This document shows positions 1-8,661 of a stretch of 64,000 bases of DNA, piece after piece. The position numbers were made by a program, and so were the translations under genes. The stretch covers positions 124,001 through 188,000 of the forward strand of contig CAYXBQ010000001.1 of the NCBI GenBank assembly GCA_964463375.1, in the 5' to 3' direction. Position 1 is the first letter of the stretch, and each line of letters begins with the position of its first letter. The notes under the pieces were generated by a model. It worked only from the letters and a program-made list of their open reading frames with translations, made no database searches and was not told where the DNA came from. The stretch is from UMGS1696 sp964463375. GTDB taxonomy: Bacteria > Bacillota > Clostridia > Oscillospirales > CAG-272.

Positions 1-768
1 CAGGCGGGGGATATTCTCAGCTTGACCGCCACCCACGCGGACATCCACCGGTTCTTCCGGGAGATCGGCGCTTTGTCGGAACCGATCCGGGATGTGCTGC
101 TGGTGGGGGGAAGCCGGATCGCTTATTATCTTGCCAAAACGCTGGTGGAAAGTGGGCTGCACGTGAAGATCATTGAGGAAGATCATGATCGCTGCGTGGA
201 GCTTTCCCGAGAGCTGCCCCATGCACGGATCATTTGTGCCGATGGGACCAATCATGAGATCCTGATCGAAGAGGGGATCCGGGATATGGATGCCTGCATT
301 GCCCTGACCGGGATGGACGAGGGGAACATGATCCTGTCGCTGTATGCGCTGAGCGAAGGGGTAGGCAAGGTGATCCCCAAGATCAACAAGAATGCGCTGC
401 TGACCATGTCCTCGCATGTGGGGCTGGATTCTGCCATTTCGCCGGAGCAATTGACTGCGGATGTGATCGTGTCGTATGTGCGAGCCATGGGGCAGTCCGG
501 CAGCGATTCTGCCATTCGGACGCTATACAAGCTGTTGGATGGGCAGATCGAAGCGGTGGAATTTTTGGTGCAGGAGGAAAGCGCTGCTATGACCGGGATC
601 CCGCTGGCGGAAATGCATCTGAAAAAGGATCTGCTGATCGCCGGGATCGTGCGGGGGTCGCAGGTGATCTATCCGGGTGCCAACGACCAATTCTGCGTGG
701 GGGACAGCATTGTGGTGGTGACTGCCAACAAGCGGCTGTCTGCATTCCGTGAGATCCTGGCAGAATAA
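1..768 (+). CDS. trkA: Trk potassium uptake regulator TrkA (partial, C-terminal part)
   Basis: This is the C-terminal 255 residues of TrkA, the cytosolic NAD(H)-binding RCK subunit that gates the TrkH potassium channel. The frame is open to the left edge, so the gene begins outside the window. Visible are the end of a first RCK_C domain (GDILSLTA near the edge), a second Rossmann RCK_N domain opening with VLLVGGSRIAYYLA, and a closing RCK_C domain (GDSIVVVT). That is the usual two-copy TrkA layout. trkH follows 21 bp downstream, so the two form one operon. No internal break is visible. Confidence 0.95.
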   Translation, partial: QAGDILSLTATHADIHRFFREIGALSEPIRDVLLVGGSRIAYYLAKTLVESGLHVKIIEEDHDRCVELSRELPHARIICADGTNHEILIEEGIRDMDACIALTGMDEGNMILSLYALSEGVGKVIPKINKNALLTMSSHVGLDSAISPEQLTADVIVSYVRAMGQSGSDSAIRTLYKLLDGQIEAVEFLVQEESAAMTGIPLAEMHLKKDLLIAGIVRGSQVIYPGANDQFCVGDSIVVVTANKRLSAFREILAE

Positions 769-789
769 GGTTGGTGGAATACATAGGTT

Positions 790-2256
790 ATGAATATTCG
801 GTATATCATTTATTTATGCAGTCGGGTGCTGCTGATCTTAGGGCTGCTGCTGCTACTGCCGCTTACGGTATCGCTACTGTATCGGGATGGCTGCTTTTGG
901 GCCTTTGTGATCCCTATGGTGATCATGCTGGCCATGGGGCTGATCTGGGGACGGAAAAAACCGGCTAAGGGGACGCTGTTTGCCCGAGAAGGCTTTGCGG
1001 TGGTGACGCTGATCTGGGTGCTGCTTTCGGCATTCGGGGCACTTCCCTTTTTGCTCAGCGGCGTGACGACTTCCTTTACCGATGCGTTTTTTGAAGCGGT
1101 ATCGGGGTTCACCACCACGGGGTCCAGTATTTTGCCGGCGGTAGAAGGCTTACCGGAGAGCATTTTGTTTTGGCGACAGTTTATGAACTGGATCGGTGGC
1201 ATGGGGGTTTTGGCGTTGGTTTTGGCACTGGCTCCCTTTGACAAGGACCGTAGCCAGAGCGACACACGGGGTTCGGATGTGTACATCATTCGGGCAGAAA
1301 GTCCGGGACCTATGTTTGGCAAGCTGGTATCCAAGCTGCGGTTCAATGTGCAGATCCTGTACATCATTTACGCCTGTATGACGGTGGTGACGGCTGTCCT
1401 ATTGCTGTTTGGCGGGATGGATCTGTTCGATGCTGTTTGTCATAGCTTTGCGGCGGCGGGCACCGGTGGATTCTCTGTAAAAAATGCCAGCATTGGGTAC
1501 TACGACAGTGCGTATTTAGAGTGGGTACTGGGCATTGCACCCATGCTGTTCGGGATCAACTTCAATATTTATTATTTCATACTGACGAAGAATTTCATTT
1601 CCGTTTGGAAAAGTGAGGAGCTGCGGTGGTATCTCCTGATCATTGGGATCTCTACGGTGCTTATCACGGGGAATATTTTGTCGCTGTATGATTCCGTGGG
1701 TACCAGCCTGCGCCATGCGTTCTTCCAGGTCACGTCGATCATCACCACCACGGGGTTCTCTTCGGTGAACTACGATCTGTGGCCCACCTTCTCTAAAGGG
1801 ATCTTGGTGCTGCTTATGTTTATTGGTGGGTGCGCTTCGTCCACCAGTGGTGGGCTGAAGGTGTCCCGGTGCATCATTTTGGTAAAGACTGCCATCAAGG
1901 AGATCCGGTACTACATCAATCCCAGAGAGGTACGGTCGATCCGGTGCGATGGGGTGTATGTGGAAAAAAATGTGGTCAACAGCGTTTCGGCGTACTTTGT
2001 GGTATATATGCTGCTGTTTGCTTTTTCCACCTTTTTGTTGACGCTGGAACCGGGGCACTCGTTAGAGACATGCTTTACTGCTGTTGCGGCTTGTCTCAAC
2101 AATATTGGGCCCGGTCTGGATGGTGTTGGACCTATGAACAATTTCGGTGTGTTCAATGGGTTCTCCACCTGGATCTTGTCCATCGATATGCTGCTGGGGC
2201 GGTTGGAGCTGTTCCCTATGCTGGTATTCCTGAGTCCGACTGCGTGGCATAAGTAA
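790..2256 (+). CDS. trkH: Trk system potassium transporter TrkH
   Basis: Membrane subunit of the Trk K+ uptake system, 488 residues, about the usual family length. The four pore-loop repeats of the TrkH/HKT superfamily are recognisable: SGFTTTGSS (about residue 105), AAGTGGFS, SIITTTGFSS and CLNNIGPGL. Each carries the selectivity-filter glycine and is separated from the next by hydrophobic membrane segments. It lies 21 bp after trkA and is presumably its partner at the membrane. The ATG at 790 has only weak complementarity to 16S rRNA upstream, which fits coupling to trkA translation. Confidence 0.97.
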   Translation: MNIRYIIYLCSRVLLILGLLLLLPLTVSLLYRDGCFWAFVIPMVIMLAMGLIWGRKKPAKGTLFAREGFAVVTLIWVLLSAFGALPFLLSGVTTSFTDAFFEAVSGFTTTGSSILPAVEGLPESILFWRQFMNWIGGMGVLALVLALAPFDKDRSQSDTRGSDVYIIRAESPGPMFGKLVSKLRFNVQILYIIYACMTVVTAVLLLFGGMDLFDAVCHSFAAAGTGGFSVKNASIGYYDSAYLEWVLGIAPMLFGINFNIYYFILTKNFISVWKSEELRWYLLIIGISTVLITGNILSLYDSVGTSLRHAFFQVTSIITTTGFSSVNYDLWPTFSKGILVLLMFIGGCASSTSGGLKVSRCIILVKTAIKEIRYYINPREVRSIRCDGVYVEKNVVNSVSAYFVVYMLLFAFSTFLLTLEPGHSLETCFTAVAACLNNIGPGLDGVGPMNNFGVFNGFSTWILSIDMLLGRLELFPMLVFLSPTAWHK

Positions 2257-2304
2257 CGCCAGGCATAAGTTAAGTGACACCGAACGAACGTAAGGAGAAA
2301 CGGT

Positions 2305-3207
2305 ATGCGGTCTCGTGTTATATGCTGTGTTTTGACGCTGCTTTTGTTGTCTTCCTGTACCACCGGATCGGTGGAGACGCTTTCTGCGGATGGAGAGACG
2401 ACTACGCCCATTTCACCTGTGGAAACGGAGCCGGTGGTGGTCTCTGAAGATGCCATCGTGTATCTGTCGCTGGGGGATTCCATCGCCCGGGGGTATGGGT
2501 TAGCCGATGTGGAGGGGGAGCGGTTTTCTACCATTGCAAAGGCGTATTGGCAAGCCCATGGGATAGACGAGGTGACGGTATACAATGCCGGCGTGGACGG
2601 GCAGGATCTGTGGGGCGTGTTGGACACGGTTAATGAGAAGGCGGATCCGGCCTGGGTCAGCGCCGATGTGGTATCCGTCAGCATGGGAGCCAACCATATT
2701 ATATCCACGGTGTGGTCGTTTCTCACTACCCTATCCACTGGAGAGGTGGAGGATGCCTCTGCGTTATGCGCCGATTTTATGGATGCGGTCACAGAGGCTT
2801 GTACGATATTGGACGCAGGGCTACCGCTGCTCATCGAGGACATACACGAAATGGCACCGGATGCTACGATTTTGTTTTTGACCTTCTACGATCCCTATGG
2901 TGCATTGCCTACGGAGATCGTGGTTGGGGATTCGGTGGTTTTGGTCGATTCTCTCATCGATGCGGCGGTACAGCAGGTCAATGCTTGTATCCGGGGAGCA
3001 GCGGCTCTGGTGGACTACGTACAGATCGTGAATGTGTATGCGGCTTTTGCGGGGGACACGGCATCGCTGGTTTGTGTGGAGGCACCGGAATCCTGTGATC
3101 CTGCGGCGATCGATATGGGCAAGATGGATCCGCACCCCAATGCTGCCGGTCACAAGCGGATCGGCGAGCTGGTGGGAGAGGCGTATCTTACGGTTTTGGG
3201 AAATTGA
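2305..3207 (+). CDS. SGNH/GDSL-family hydrolase lipoprotein
   Basis: A secreted, lipid-anchored esterase-like protein of 300 residues. A signal peptide ends in the lipobox LLSSC (Cys at about residue 17), followed by a Ser/Thr/Glu-rich linker. Block I GDSIARGYG holds the nucleophilic Ser, the oxyanion block reads GANH, and the C-terminal block DPHPNAAGH supplies Asp and His. This completes the SGNH triad. The substrate cannot be told from sequence; acyl or acetyl groups on cell-envelope glycans are possible. AAGGAG lies just before the ATG. It sits 48 bp after trkH with no terminator between, so it probably ends the trk transcript. Confidence 0.85.
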   Translation: MRSRVICCVLTLLLLSSCTTGSVETLSADGETTTPISPVETEPVVVSEDAIVYLSLGDSIARGYGLADVEGERFSTIAKAYWQAHGIDEVTVYNAGVDGQDLWGVLDTVNEKADPAWVSADVVSVSMGANHIISTVWSFLTTLSTGEVEDASALCADFMDAVTEACTILDAGLPLLIEDIHEMAPDATILFLTFYDPYGALPTEIVVGDSVVLVDSLIDAAVQQVNACIRGAAALVDYVQIVNVYAAFAGDTASLVCVEAPESCDPAAIDMGKMDPHPNAAGHKRIGELVGEAYLTVLGN

Positions 3208-3213
3208 CAAATC

Positions 3214-3273
3214 AAAAACAGTCGATCTTTTGGCCTTGTACCATGGTGGTACTTGCCGGATCGGCTGTTTTTT
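3214..3273. terminator. bidirectional terminator between convergent genes, with a nested inner hairpin
   Basis: The outer arms at 3214-3227 and 3259-3272 form a 14-bp stem (one G-U pair) with A-runs on the left and T-runs on the right, so it can end transcription in both directions. The 31-nt loop holds a second stem, GTACCA/TGGTAC at about 3238-3252. It separates the SGNH gene (+) from araD (-). Confidence 0.85.
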
Positions 3274-3277
3274 CTAT

Positions 3278-3976
3278 TTAGTTTTGACCGTAGTAAGCGT
3301 TTTTGCCGTGCTTGCGTAGGTAATGGCGGTCTAACAGCTCCTGCTGTATGGGCGTTGGTTCGTTCGCCGATGTTAAGAACAGGGTACGCAGCTGCATGGC
3401 GGCGACTTCCTCCAGGACCACGGCGTTTTGTACGGCATCCATGGCGGTTTTGCCCCAGGTGAAGGGGCCGTGGCTGTGGACCAGTACGGCGGGGATGGTC
3501 ATGGGGTCGATGTTTTGGAAGGTCTCCACGATCACACGGCCGGTCTCGGCTTCGTAGGCACCGGCAATTTCTTCCGGGGTCATAGGGCGGGTACAGGGGA
3601 TCTCGCCGTAGAAATGGTCGGCGTGGGTGGTCCCCATGGGAAGGATGCCACGACCGGCTTGGGCAAAGGAGGTGGCCTCCCGGCTATGGGTGTGGACGAT
3701 GCCGCCAATATGGGGGAAGGCGCGGTACAGCTCCAGGTGGGTGGGGGTATCGCTGGAGGGGTGCAGGCTGCCTTCCACGGTCTCGCCGGTGGCCAGATCT
3801 ACCACGACCATGTCTTCCACCTGCAACTTTGCATAGGCTACGCCGGAGGGTTTGATGATGACCAGTCCCGATGCCCGATCGATAGTGGACACATTGCCCC
3901 AGGTGAAGGTGACAAGGCCGTACTGGGGCAGAGCCATATTGGCCTCCCATACTTGTTTTTTCAGTTCTTCTAACAT
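3278..3976 (-). CDS. araD: L-ribulose-5-phosphate 4-epimerase
   Basis: Interconverts L-ribulose 5-phosphate and D-xylulose 5-phosphate, feeding L-arabinose carbon into the pentose phosphate pathway. At 232 residues it is about the length of E. coli AraD and follows it closely: the start LEELKKQVWEAN, TWGNVS, IKPSGV, SSDTPTH, the zinc-binding HTHSR and VHSHGPF, and the end LRKHGKNAYYGQ. The start at 3976 is chosen because the ATG shares its A with the TAA of the upstream kinase gene (TAATG) and has AAAGAGGT upstream. Translation is probably coupled to that gene. Confidence 0.97.
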   Translation of the reverse strand: MLEELKKQVWEANMALPQYGLVTFTWGNVSTIDRASGLVIIKPSGVAYAKLQVEDMVVVDLATGETVEGSLHPSSDTPTHLELYRAFPHIGGIVHTHSREATSFAQAGRGILPMGTTHADHFYGEIPCTRPMTPEEIAGAYEAETGRVIVETFQNIDPMTIPAVLVHSHGPFTWGKTAMDAVQNAVVLEEVAAMQLRTLFLTSANEPTPIQQELLDRHYLRKHGKNAYYGQN

Positions 3977-5556
3977 TACTGTACCTCTTTCAATCCACGC
4001 ACGCCATCCAGACCAGCGGTGTAACGCTGCATATAGGCGGTATAGCCTGCCATACCCGCTGCATCCGGTTCCAGACGCAAGGTCTCCATGGTGGAGAAAA
4101 CATCCTCTTGCAGCCATTGTCCCAGAGAACGATCGGTGACGGAGCCCATGTAGGCTGCTAACAATGCCATACCCCAGGCACCACCTTCACCGGCTGTGGA
4201 TGCGGTAGATACCGGGGTTTGCAGGGCGTTGGCTAAGATCTGCTGGGCAACACCCTTGACCTTGAACAGGCCGCCGTGTGCCATAAAGTGCTTGGCTTGG
4301 ATGCCTTCCTTTTCCACCAGCAGATCCATACCCAAACGCAGCGGTGCCACTACGGCGTACAGCTGGGACTGCATCATGTTGGACAGATCCATTTTGCTGC
4401 CCGGTGTACGGAACAGCATGGGGAAGCCCTTCTCTACCCCTGCCACCGGTTCTCCCGCCAGCATATTATAGGCGATGACACCGCCGCAATCCGGCTCGCC
4501 GGTCATGGCGTGGTGGTACAGGGCGGCGTAGCAGTCGGACAGCTCCATGGGGTGGCCGGTCAGGTTGGCGAACGCCTGGAACATTTGAACCCATACATCC
4601 AGCTCGGAGCAGCCGTTGTTGCTGTGTACCATGGCGGTGGGAGAACCATCGGGGGTACAGCACACGTCGATCTCCGGGTACACGCCACGTAGCGGTTTAT
4701 CCAGCACCAGCATGGAGAAGGTGGAGGTACCGGCAGACACGTTGCCGGTGCCGGGCAGGACTGCACCTGTTGCGGTCATACCAGTGCCGCCGTCGCCTTC
4801 CGGGGGACACAGGGGGATGCCTGCCTGCAAGGTACCGGTGGGGTCTAAGAATCTGGCACCGGCTTCGGTGAGGGTGGCACCTTTGTATCCGGCGGGACGC
4901 ACAGTGGGCAGCAGATCCCGGATGTGCCAGGGGTACGCTTTGTCCCGGATCAGTTCGTCGAAGGTATCCAGCATGGCGGGGTCGTACTGGCCATCCAGCA
5001 GGGGGAACATACCGGAGGCTTCACACATGCCGGTTTCGTGGCGACCGGTGAGCAGGTAGTGGATGTGGGTGGACAGTGTTGTCAGCTGGTGGATTTTTGC
5101 CACATGGTCTTCCCCGTTCAGGATGGCCTGATACAGGTGGGCGATGCTCCAGCGCTGGGGGATATTGAAATGGAACTGTTCCCGCAGGATATGGGCGGCT
5201 TTGGCAGTGGTGGTATTGCGCCAGGTGCGGAACGGGGTCAGCAGCTGGCCGGCTTTGTCGAACACCAAATAGCCGTGCATCATGCCGGAAATGCCGATGG
5301 CACCTACGGTGGTCAAGGCGATGCCGTACCGGTTTTGCACGTCTTTTGCCAGATCGGCGTAGCAGGCTTGCAGGCCGGTGTACACGTCGGGCATAGCATA
5401 GGTCCAGTAGCCGTTTTCCATGCGGTTTTCCCAGCTATGGCTACCGGCGGCGATGGGGGTATAGGTCTCGTCGATCAGGACGGCTTTGATCCGGGTGGAG
5501 CCAAGCTCGATGCCCAGGTAGGTTTTGTCCAGCTGCGGGTGGAGCGTATTGTTCAT
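3976..5556 (-). CDS. araB: FGGY-family carbohydrate kinase, probable L-ribulokinase
   Basis: Phosphorylates a ketopentose, most likely L-ribulose, to make the substrate of the downstream AraD. The 526-residue protein has the FGGY fold: an N-terminal phosphate-1 loop (LGIELGSTRIKA), a phosphate-2 loop (GTGNVSAGTS) and an adenosine site near GEGGAWGMALL. It resembles the clostridial ribulokinase type (sometimes called AraK) more than E. coli AraB, so identity rests partly on its TAATG coupling to araD. The start at 5556 has GAAGGAGAG upstream. No arabinose isomerase gene is present in the window. A different sugar substrate remains possible. Confidence 0.85.
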   Translation of the reverse strand: MNNTLHPQLDKTYLGIELGSTRIKAVLIDETYTPIAAGSHSWENRMENGYWTYAMPDVYTGLQACYADLAKDVQNRYGIALTTVGAIGISGMMHGYLVFDKAGQLLTPFRTWRNTTTAKAAHILREQFHFNIPQRWSIAHLYQAILNGEDHVAKIHQLTTLSTHIHYLLTGRHETGMCEASGMFPLLDGQYDPAMLDTFDELIRDKAYPWHIRDLLPTVRPAGYKGATLTEAGARFLDPTGTLQAGIPLCPPEGDGGTGMTATGAVLPGTGNVSAGTSTFSMLVLDKPLRGVYPEIDVCCTPDGSPTAMVHSNNGCSELDVWVQMFQAFANLTGHPMELSDCYAALYHHAMTGEPDCGGVIAYNMLAGEPVAGVEKGFPMLFRTPGSKMDLSNMMQSQLYAVVAPLRLGMDLLVEKEGIQAKHFMAHGGLFKVKGVAQQILANALQTPVSTASTAGEGGAWGMALLAAYMGSVTDRSLGQWLQEDVFSTMETLRLEPDAAGMAGYTAYMQRYTAGLDGVRGLKEVQ

Positions 5557-5599
5557 GCTTTTCTCTCCTTCGATCCCAAATGTATGGTATATTGGCATT

Positions 5600-5628
5600 A
5601 TTGTACCACATTCTGCCGGTGCTGTCAA
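5600..5628 (-). promoter_or_regulatory. sigma-A promoter for the kinase-araD operon
   Basis: On the minus strand TTGACA (5628-5623) is followed after 17 bp by TACAAT (5605-5600), with TG just upstream of the -10. It lies between the terminator of the preceding gene and the kinase start, so the two araBD genes can be transcribed on their own. Confidence 0.8.
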
Positions 5629-5640
5629 GAAATGGGCGTA

Positions 5641-5690
5641 AAAAAACCAGAGGCTGTTCCCCTGTAAAGGGGATGCGCGCTCTGGCTTTT
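5641..5690 (-). terminator. rho-independent terminator after the binding-protein gene
   Basis: Minus-strand hairpin with outer arms CCAGAG/CTCTGG and an inner CCCC/GGGG stem, followed by a T-run. It ends the fucosidase-binding protein transcript just before the araBD promoter. Confidence 0.85.
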
Positions 5691-5702
5691 TGATGTTTTG
5701 GA

Positions 5703-7187
5703 TTATTCTTGACTCTTGATAAAGTCGATGGCTTCCAGCAGGTCGTCGATGGCCTTCTGACCCTTGCTTTCGTTTTTCGCAACGGCGGAGGCAAAATCGG
5801 TTTTGTTTTGCTGGATGCAATTTTGCCAAGGCGCACGAATGATATCCCACCAGATACCGGTACCCAAATCATAGGTGATACCGTTTGTAATGATCTCTAA
5901 CATTCGAATGGATTCCGTATCCCGGACATAGCGGTTCTGGATCGCATCTTCATAATACGCAGGATAATAATAATTTAAAGAACCAACTGCTAAGGCTTCC
6001 TTGATCACGCTGACTCGTTCCAGATCTGTGGAGCAGGACAGGGGCAAATAGATACGACCACCGTCCATGTTGGCGTAGTATACCTCTTGCGCTTCCGAAA
6101 CCTTCGGGAACGGCACGATACCGTAATCGTCTTCCATGTCGCCCATAGTTGTCAACGAAGAGGGAGAACCACAGATGAACAGAGACTGCCCTTGCTTGAA
6201 CATACCATAGCCTTCCCAACGGCTGGCCTCTGCGGTACCAAATTGGGCAAAGGTATCAAACACGGAGCCGGTGATATCCCGGAACTGCACAAAGCGGGTA
6301 AAGGCATCTACCAGCGCTTCGCTCATGCTGATGGTGGGGATCCCATTCTCCATTTCGATCATTTTCAGCCCTGTACCACGGTATGCGACCTCCACAAAGC
6401 GATCCCATTCGCCGATAATACCATACCGGTCGTTCACGGTCATTTTGCCGTCCCCATCGGTATCATTGATGACCTGCTCAGCCATGGAATAGAAGGTATC
6501 GTACACCCATTTGCCTTCGTCCACCAAATCGTAGGGGCTATCCATGCCAAAATCCTCGATCATCTTTTTGTTGAACACGATCCCGGAGCCACCGGGAGAC
6601 ACATCCATAGCGGTATAGTCTAAGATGGTCACACCAGCAATCGTCAGGCTTTCTGCCAATATCTGGTTATGCCAGGGCTTTGACATATCGGTCATAGGCA
6701 GCTGGGAGCCGGCGGGGCATTCTCCGGCAAGGACATGGTTATAGCCATTGCGCATGGACACGCATGCCAGATCAAAGTCGTCCGACTGGGCCATAGCAGC
6801 GTTACGCACCACCACCGATACCTCCTCGTATTTGGTATAGGGGCGGCGGTCTGTGGTAAAGGCGATGTCGTATTGCTCCTCGATCTCGATATTGCGTTTG
6901 TAGATGGCATCGTTGATAATATTGCCGGAGGGTTCTTCGATGTCGGAGGGGTATTCCTCGTAGTCGTAGATACGATATTCGTATCCGTCATAGGTGGTGT
7001 TCGGCAGATAATCCGCTACATACAGGCTTTCGTCTGCTGCGGTGGATTCGCTGTCGGTCTGGGTATCCCCATTGGTATTGGCTGTGGTCTCTGCTGCATC
7101 GTTGCCACAAGCGGTCATACTGGAAGTGAGAAGCAATGCGAAAAGGAGACACAGGGATGCGGTTTTCCGAGACAACTGGTTCTTCAT
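5703..7187 (-). CDS. extracellular solute-binding lipoprotein (sugar ABC type), orphan
   Basis: A 494-residue lipoprotein of the extracellular solute-binding type. The signal peptide ends in a lipobox at MTACG (Cys at about 27), followed by a Thr/Asp-rich linker. Further in, a calcium-loop-like stretch DTDGDGKMTVND recalls the EF-hand/dockerin loop. It lies 29 bp downstream of the fucosidase gene and is probably cotranscribed, suggesting binding of fucosylated or pentose-containing oligosaccharides. No permease or ATPase genes for it are nearby. A related lipoprotein lies at 25046-26509. GGAG precedes the ATG. Confidence 0.8.
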   Translation of the reverse strand: MKNQLSRKTASLCLLFALLLTSSMTACGNDAAETTANTNGDTQTDSESTAADESLYVADYLPNTTYDGYEYRIYDYEEYPSDIEEPSGNIINDAIYKRNIEIEEQYDIAFTTDRRPYTKYEEVSVVVRNAAMAQSDDFDLACVSMRNGYNHVLAGECPAGSQLPMTDMSKPWHNQILAESLTIAGVTILDYTAMDVSPGGSGIVFNKKMIEDFGMDSPYDLVDEGKWVYDTFYSMAEQVINDTDGDGKMTVNDRYGIIGEWDRFVEVAYRGTGLKMIEMENGIPTISMSEALVDAFTRFVQFRDITGSVFDTFAQFGTAEASRWEGYGMFKQGQSLFICGSPSSLTTMGDMEDDYGIVPFPKVSEAQEVYYANMDGGRIYLPLSCSTDLERVSVIKEALAVGSLNYYYPAYYEDAIQNRYVRDTESIRMLEIITNGITYDLGTGIWWDIIRAPWQNCIQQNKTDFASAVAKNESKGQKAIDDLLEAIDFIKSQE

Positions 7188-7216
7188 CTTATCACTCCGT
7201 TTTTTGTGGATTTGGC

Positions 7217-8530
7217 TTATTTCAGGAACAGTTCGATAACGGGAACGATCACCGGGGGCTTTACCACAGGCAGGCGCATGACTAAGAGATCCGGGGCATT
7301 GGTCTTGCCTTCGCTGAAGTGCTCTACCTTTTCCTGGAACAGGATCTCACTGCCGTCGTGGAGGAACTGGGCGTATTCAACCTTACCGGCAAATCCGGGC
7401 AGCTCTAAGAACTGGAAGGGATATTCGAACAGGTGGATGTACAGTCTCTTGCCGTCCTCGCTTTGGGTGAACTTGCAGCCGTTGGGGCACAGAGACAAAA
7501 ATTCCGGCTCGGCCATGGTACAGCCATAGATGGAGCGGCTATTGTACTTCATCCAGTCGCCATAGGCCTTCAGGGCGGCTTCGGCTCTGTAGTCGATGTA
7601 GCCACGGGAGGTGGGGCCTACGTTCATCAGCAGGTTGCCGCCGATGGATACGGTATTGATCAGCATCTGGATCAGCATTTCCGGGGATTTCCAGGTCTGC
7701 TCGTCCCGATAGTAGCCCCAGGAGCCGGAGAAGGTCTGGCAGGCTTCCCAGGTGACCAGATTGCCCTGGCTGTCCTTGACCCATTCCTTAGGCTGATACT
7801 GTTCCGGTGTCCACAGGTCCTGCTCCAGCTGGGTACGGTTGTCGATGATGATACCGGGCTGGAGGCGACGGGCGGTGGCGATGAGCTCTTCGGCTTCCCA
7901 GTCGTCCTTGTCCTTCCCCAGCTTCATGGGATCCAGGGTATCCTTTTCGCCTGGATAGGAGAAGTCGAACCACAGGATGTCGATCTTGCCGTAGTTGGAC
8001 AGCAGCTCGGTCACCTGGTCACGCATATATTTTGCGTACTTCTTCACGTCACGGGTCTTGTTCTTTTCGGCGGCATCCGGGTCGTTGCGGCGGGGATGGA
8101 TGCGGTCGATGGGGAATTCCGGGTGGTGCCAGTCAATGAGGGAGTAATAGAAGCCGATGTGCAGTCCCTCTGCCCGGAAAGCGTCTACGTATTCCTTCAC
8201 TAAGTCACGGCCGGCGGGGGTATTGGTACACTTATAATCGGTGTACTGGGAGTCCCACATACAGAAGCCTTCGTGGTGCTTGGTGGTCAGAACAACGTAC
8301 TTCATACCGGCAGCCTTAGCCTGTCTTGCCCATTCCTTGGGGTCATACAGATCGGGGTTGAAATATTTGAAGTACAGGTCGTACTTTTCTTCGGGGGTGC
8401 ATTCGTGGTTCTTGACCCATTCGTGGCGGGCGGGCATAGCGTACAGGCCCCAATGGATAAACATACCAAAGCGATCGTGCCGGAACCATTCGGTATCTCC
8501 GGGGGTCTTGCGAACAACATAACTGGACAT
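7217..8530 (-). CDS. alpha-L-fucosidase, GH29 family
   Basis: Hydrolyses terminal alpha-L-fucose from glycans with retention. The 437-residue protein starts directly with the GH29 barrel: RFGMFIHWGLYAM near residue 20, TTKHHEGFCMWDS, and ILWFDFSYPGE, whose Asp is the usual nucleophile. LLMNVGPTSRG comes later. There is no signal peptide, so it should act in the cytoplasm on imported oligosaccharides. The start at 8530 is supported by AGGAGGAAACCAAT. It heads a two-gene transcript with the binding lipoprotein. The short C-terminal part is smaller than in GH29 enzymes with carbohydrate-binding modules. Confidence 0.93.
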   Translation of the reverse strand: MSSYVVRKTPGDTEWFRHDRFGMFIHWGLYAMPARHEWVKNHECTPEEKYDLYFKYFNPDLYDPKEWARQAKAAGMKYVVLTTKHHEGFCMWDSQYTDYKCTNTPAGRDLVKEYVDAFRAEGLHIGFYYSLIDWHHPEFPIDRIHPRRNDPDAAEKNKTRDVKKYAKYMRDQVTELLSNYGKIDILWFDFSYPGEKDTLDPMKLGKDKDDWEAEELIATARRLQPGIIIDNRTQLEQDLWTPEQYQPKEWVKDSQGNLVTWEACQTFSGSWGYYRDEQTWKSPEMLIQMLINTVSIGGNLLMNVGPTSRGYIDYRAEAALKAYGDWMKYNSRSIYGCTMAEPEFLSLCPNGCKFTQSEDGKRLYIHLFEYPFQFLELPGFAGKVEYAQFLHDGSEILFQEKVEHFSEGKTNAPDLLVMRLPVVKPPVIVPVIELFLK

Positions 8531-8571
8531 ATTGGTTTCCTCCTGCGGGATATTTTTATGATGTTGTATAC

Positions 8572-8600
8572 AATATACCACATTGTGCAGAAAAAGTCAA
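8572..8600 (-). promoter_or_regulatory. promoter of the fucosidase operon, with an adjacent palindrome
   Basis: TTGACT (8600-8595), 17 bp and TATATT (8577-8572), with TG upstream of the -10. The -35 lies inside the descending arm of the terminator hairpin of the preceding operon. A perfect 10-bp palindrome TTGTATACAA (8564-8573) covers the -10 edge and start-site region and looks like an operator. Confidence 0.75.
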
Positions 8601-8631
8601 CAGAAAATGGTGATTTTTCTGCTGACTTTTT
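8591..8631 (-). terminator. terminator of the Mo-hydroxylase/rhamnosidase operon
   Basis: Arms at 8615-8631 and 8591-8607 pair over 17 bp (one G-U), with a 7-nt loop and a T-run at the end of the second arm on the minus strand. It follows the rhamnosidase stop by about 30 bp and overlaps the -35 of the fucosidase promoter. Confidence 0.85.
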
Positions 8632-8661
8632 GGGAAATGGTTGAATATGGATAGATACAAC

